Source: JBCCAG01 sp050331115 (GTDB lineage: Bacteria; Cyanobacteriota; Cyanobacteriia; CAKZMO01). Taken from it: a stretch of 64,000 bases of DNA. Location of the stretch: the NCBI GenBank assembly GCA_050331115.1, contig JBHJHD010000011.1, positions 12,030 to 76,029 of the forward strand. Direction: 5' to 3'. Shown here piece after piece: positions 63,826 through 64,000 of this stretch. The notes under the pieces were generated by a model. The model was given only the letters and a program-made list of their open reading frames with translations. It ran no database searches and was not told the DNA's origin. The position numbers and the translations under genes were made by a program. How positions within the stretch are numbered: position 1 is the stretch's first letter; each line of letters opens with the position of its first letter.

Positions 63826-64000
63826 CTAGCCGTTGATGGCAGGTGCCTCGGCAGCAGCTAGGTCAAGCGGGAAGTTGTGAGCGTTGCGCTCATGCATCAC
63901 TTCCATCCCCAGGTTCGCCCGGTTGATGATGTCCGCCCACGTGTTGATGACTCGCCCCTGGCTGTCCAACACACTCTGGTTGAAGTTGAACCCGTTCAGG
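63826..64000 (-). CDS. psbA: Photosystem II D1 protein PsbA, C-terminal part (partial, right edge)
   Basis: The last 57 codons of psbA, reading LNGFNFNQSVLDSQGRVINT, then WADIINRANLGMEVMHERNA, then HNFPLDLAAAEAPAING. The Mn-cluster ligands His (HERNAH region), Glu and Asp (FPLDLA) and the processing site after LDLA are all present. The C-terminal extension after Ala344 (AAEAPAING) is nine residues, shorter than the usual 16. The rest of the gene is beyond the window. Confidence 0.97.
   Translation of the reverse strand, partial: LNGFNFNQSVLDSQGRVINTWADIINRANLGMEVMHERNAHNFPLDLAAAEAPAING

Noticed and set aside
1..64000. CRISPR array
   Set aside because: No run of identical short repeats with unique spacers was seen, and no cas gene motif.
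1..64000. Complete insertion sequence or integrase gene
   Set aside because: No transposase or integrase motif found in either strand; only MITE-like and palindromic repeats remain.

Overview
The window is cyanobacterial chromosome. It carries psbA, apcD, psbQ, psbI, ndhF/ndhD, a BphP-type phytochrome and a DUF3769 (LptD-like) outer-membrane protein. The octamer GCGATCGC (HIP1) is scattered throughout, as is usual in many cyanobacteria. Gene style (GC-rich, many CBS/USP, WD40/STAND and RTX proteins) suggests a filamentous Leptolyngbya-like organism, but the genus cannot be fixed from this sequence alone.

Layout. 1-4.2 kb: the N-terminal part of a probable GH19-type lytic enzyme running off the left edge, a small membrane protein, and a PhoD-like phosphatase. 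4.8-12.9 kb: a CPA1 antiporter with an RCK domain, heme A synthesis (ctaA-ctaB), a Wzz-like protein on the opposite strand, and an ABC-2 ATPase/permease pair. 13.2-18.8 kb: a secreted small protein, DUF924, a ClC-CBS-USP fusion, the PSII lipoprotein PsbQ and a GT4 glycosyltransferase. 18.9-27.1 kb, mostly minus strand: a J-domain protein, a P-loop kinase, DedA, a carotenoid oxygenase, a folate/biopterin-type transporter and a GAF sensor protein. 27.4-30.3 kb: a CAU-anticodon tRNA and a biliverdin-type phytochrome with its response regulator. 30.5-36.7 kb: a two-gene, translationally coupled AAA ATPase / STAND-WD40 cassette. It is the most likely candidate for an uncharacterised system here.

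37-47 kb: a damaged-looking Uma2 gene, recN, an RTX/beta-helix exoprotein, small unknowns, a bestrophin channel, a peptidoglycan-binding-like cytosolic protein divergent from a sigma factor, and an NfeD-like protein. 47-52 kb: an OmpR-type regulator directly behind the LptD-like gene, then psbI and csaB; envelope assembly genes cluster here. 52-59.5 kb: DUF2499/DUF3593 (overlapping), ndhF-ndhD (NDH-1 membrane arm), a retropepsin-like/RimK pair and a DciA-like protein. 59.6-64 kb: a SPOR protein with a 15-bp tandem repeat, a NUDIX hydrolase, a 35-aa membrane protein, a candidate small RNA with a strong terminator, a HAS-barrel-like hypothetical, apcD and the 3' end of psbA.

Four genes were read outside long-ORF calling: the edge-truncated gene at 1-897, psbI (50862-50978), and two short membrane proteins (61819-61926 and, less surely, 52825-52956). 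All functions are inferred from motifs by eye; no database search was run.
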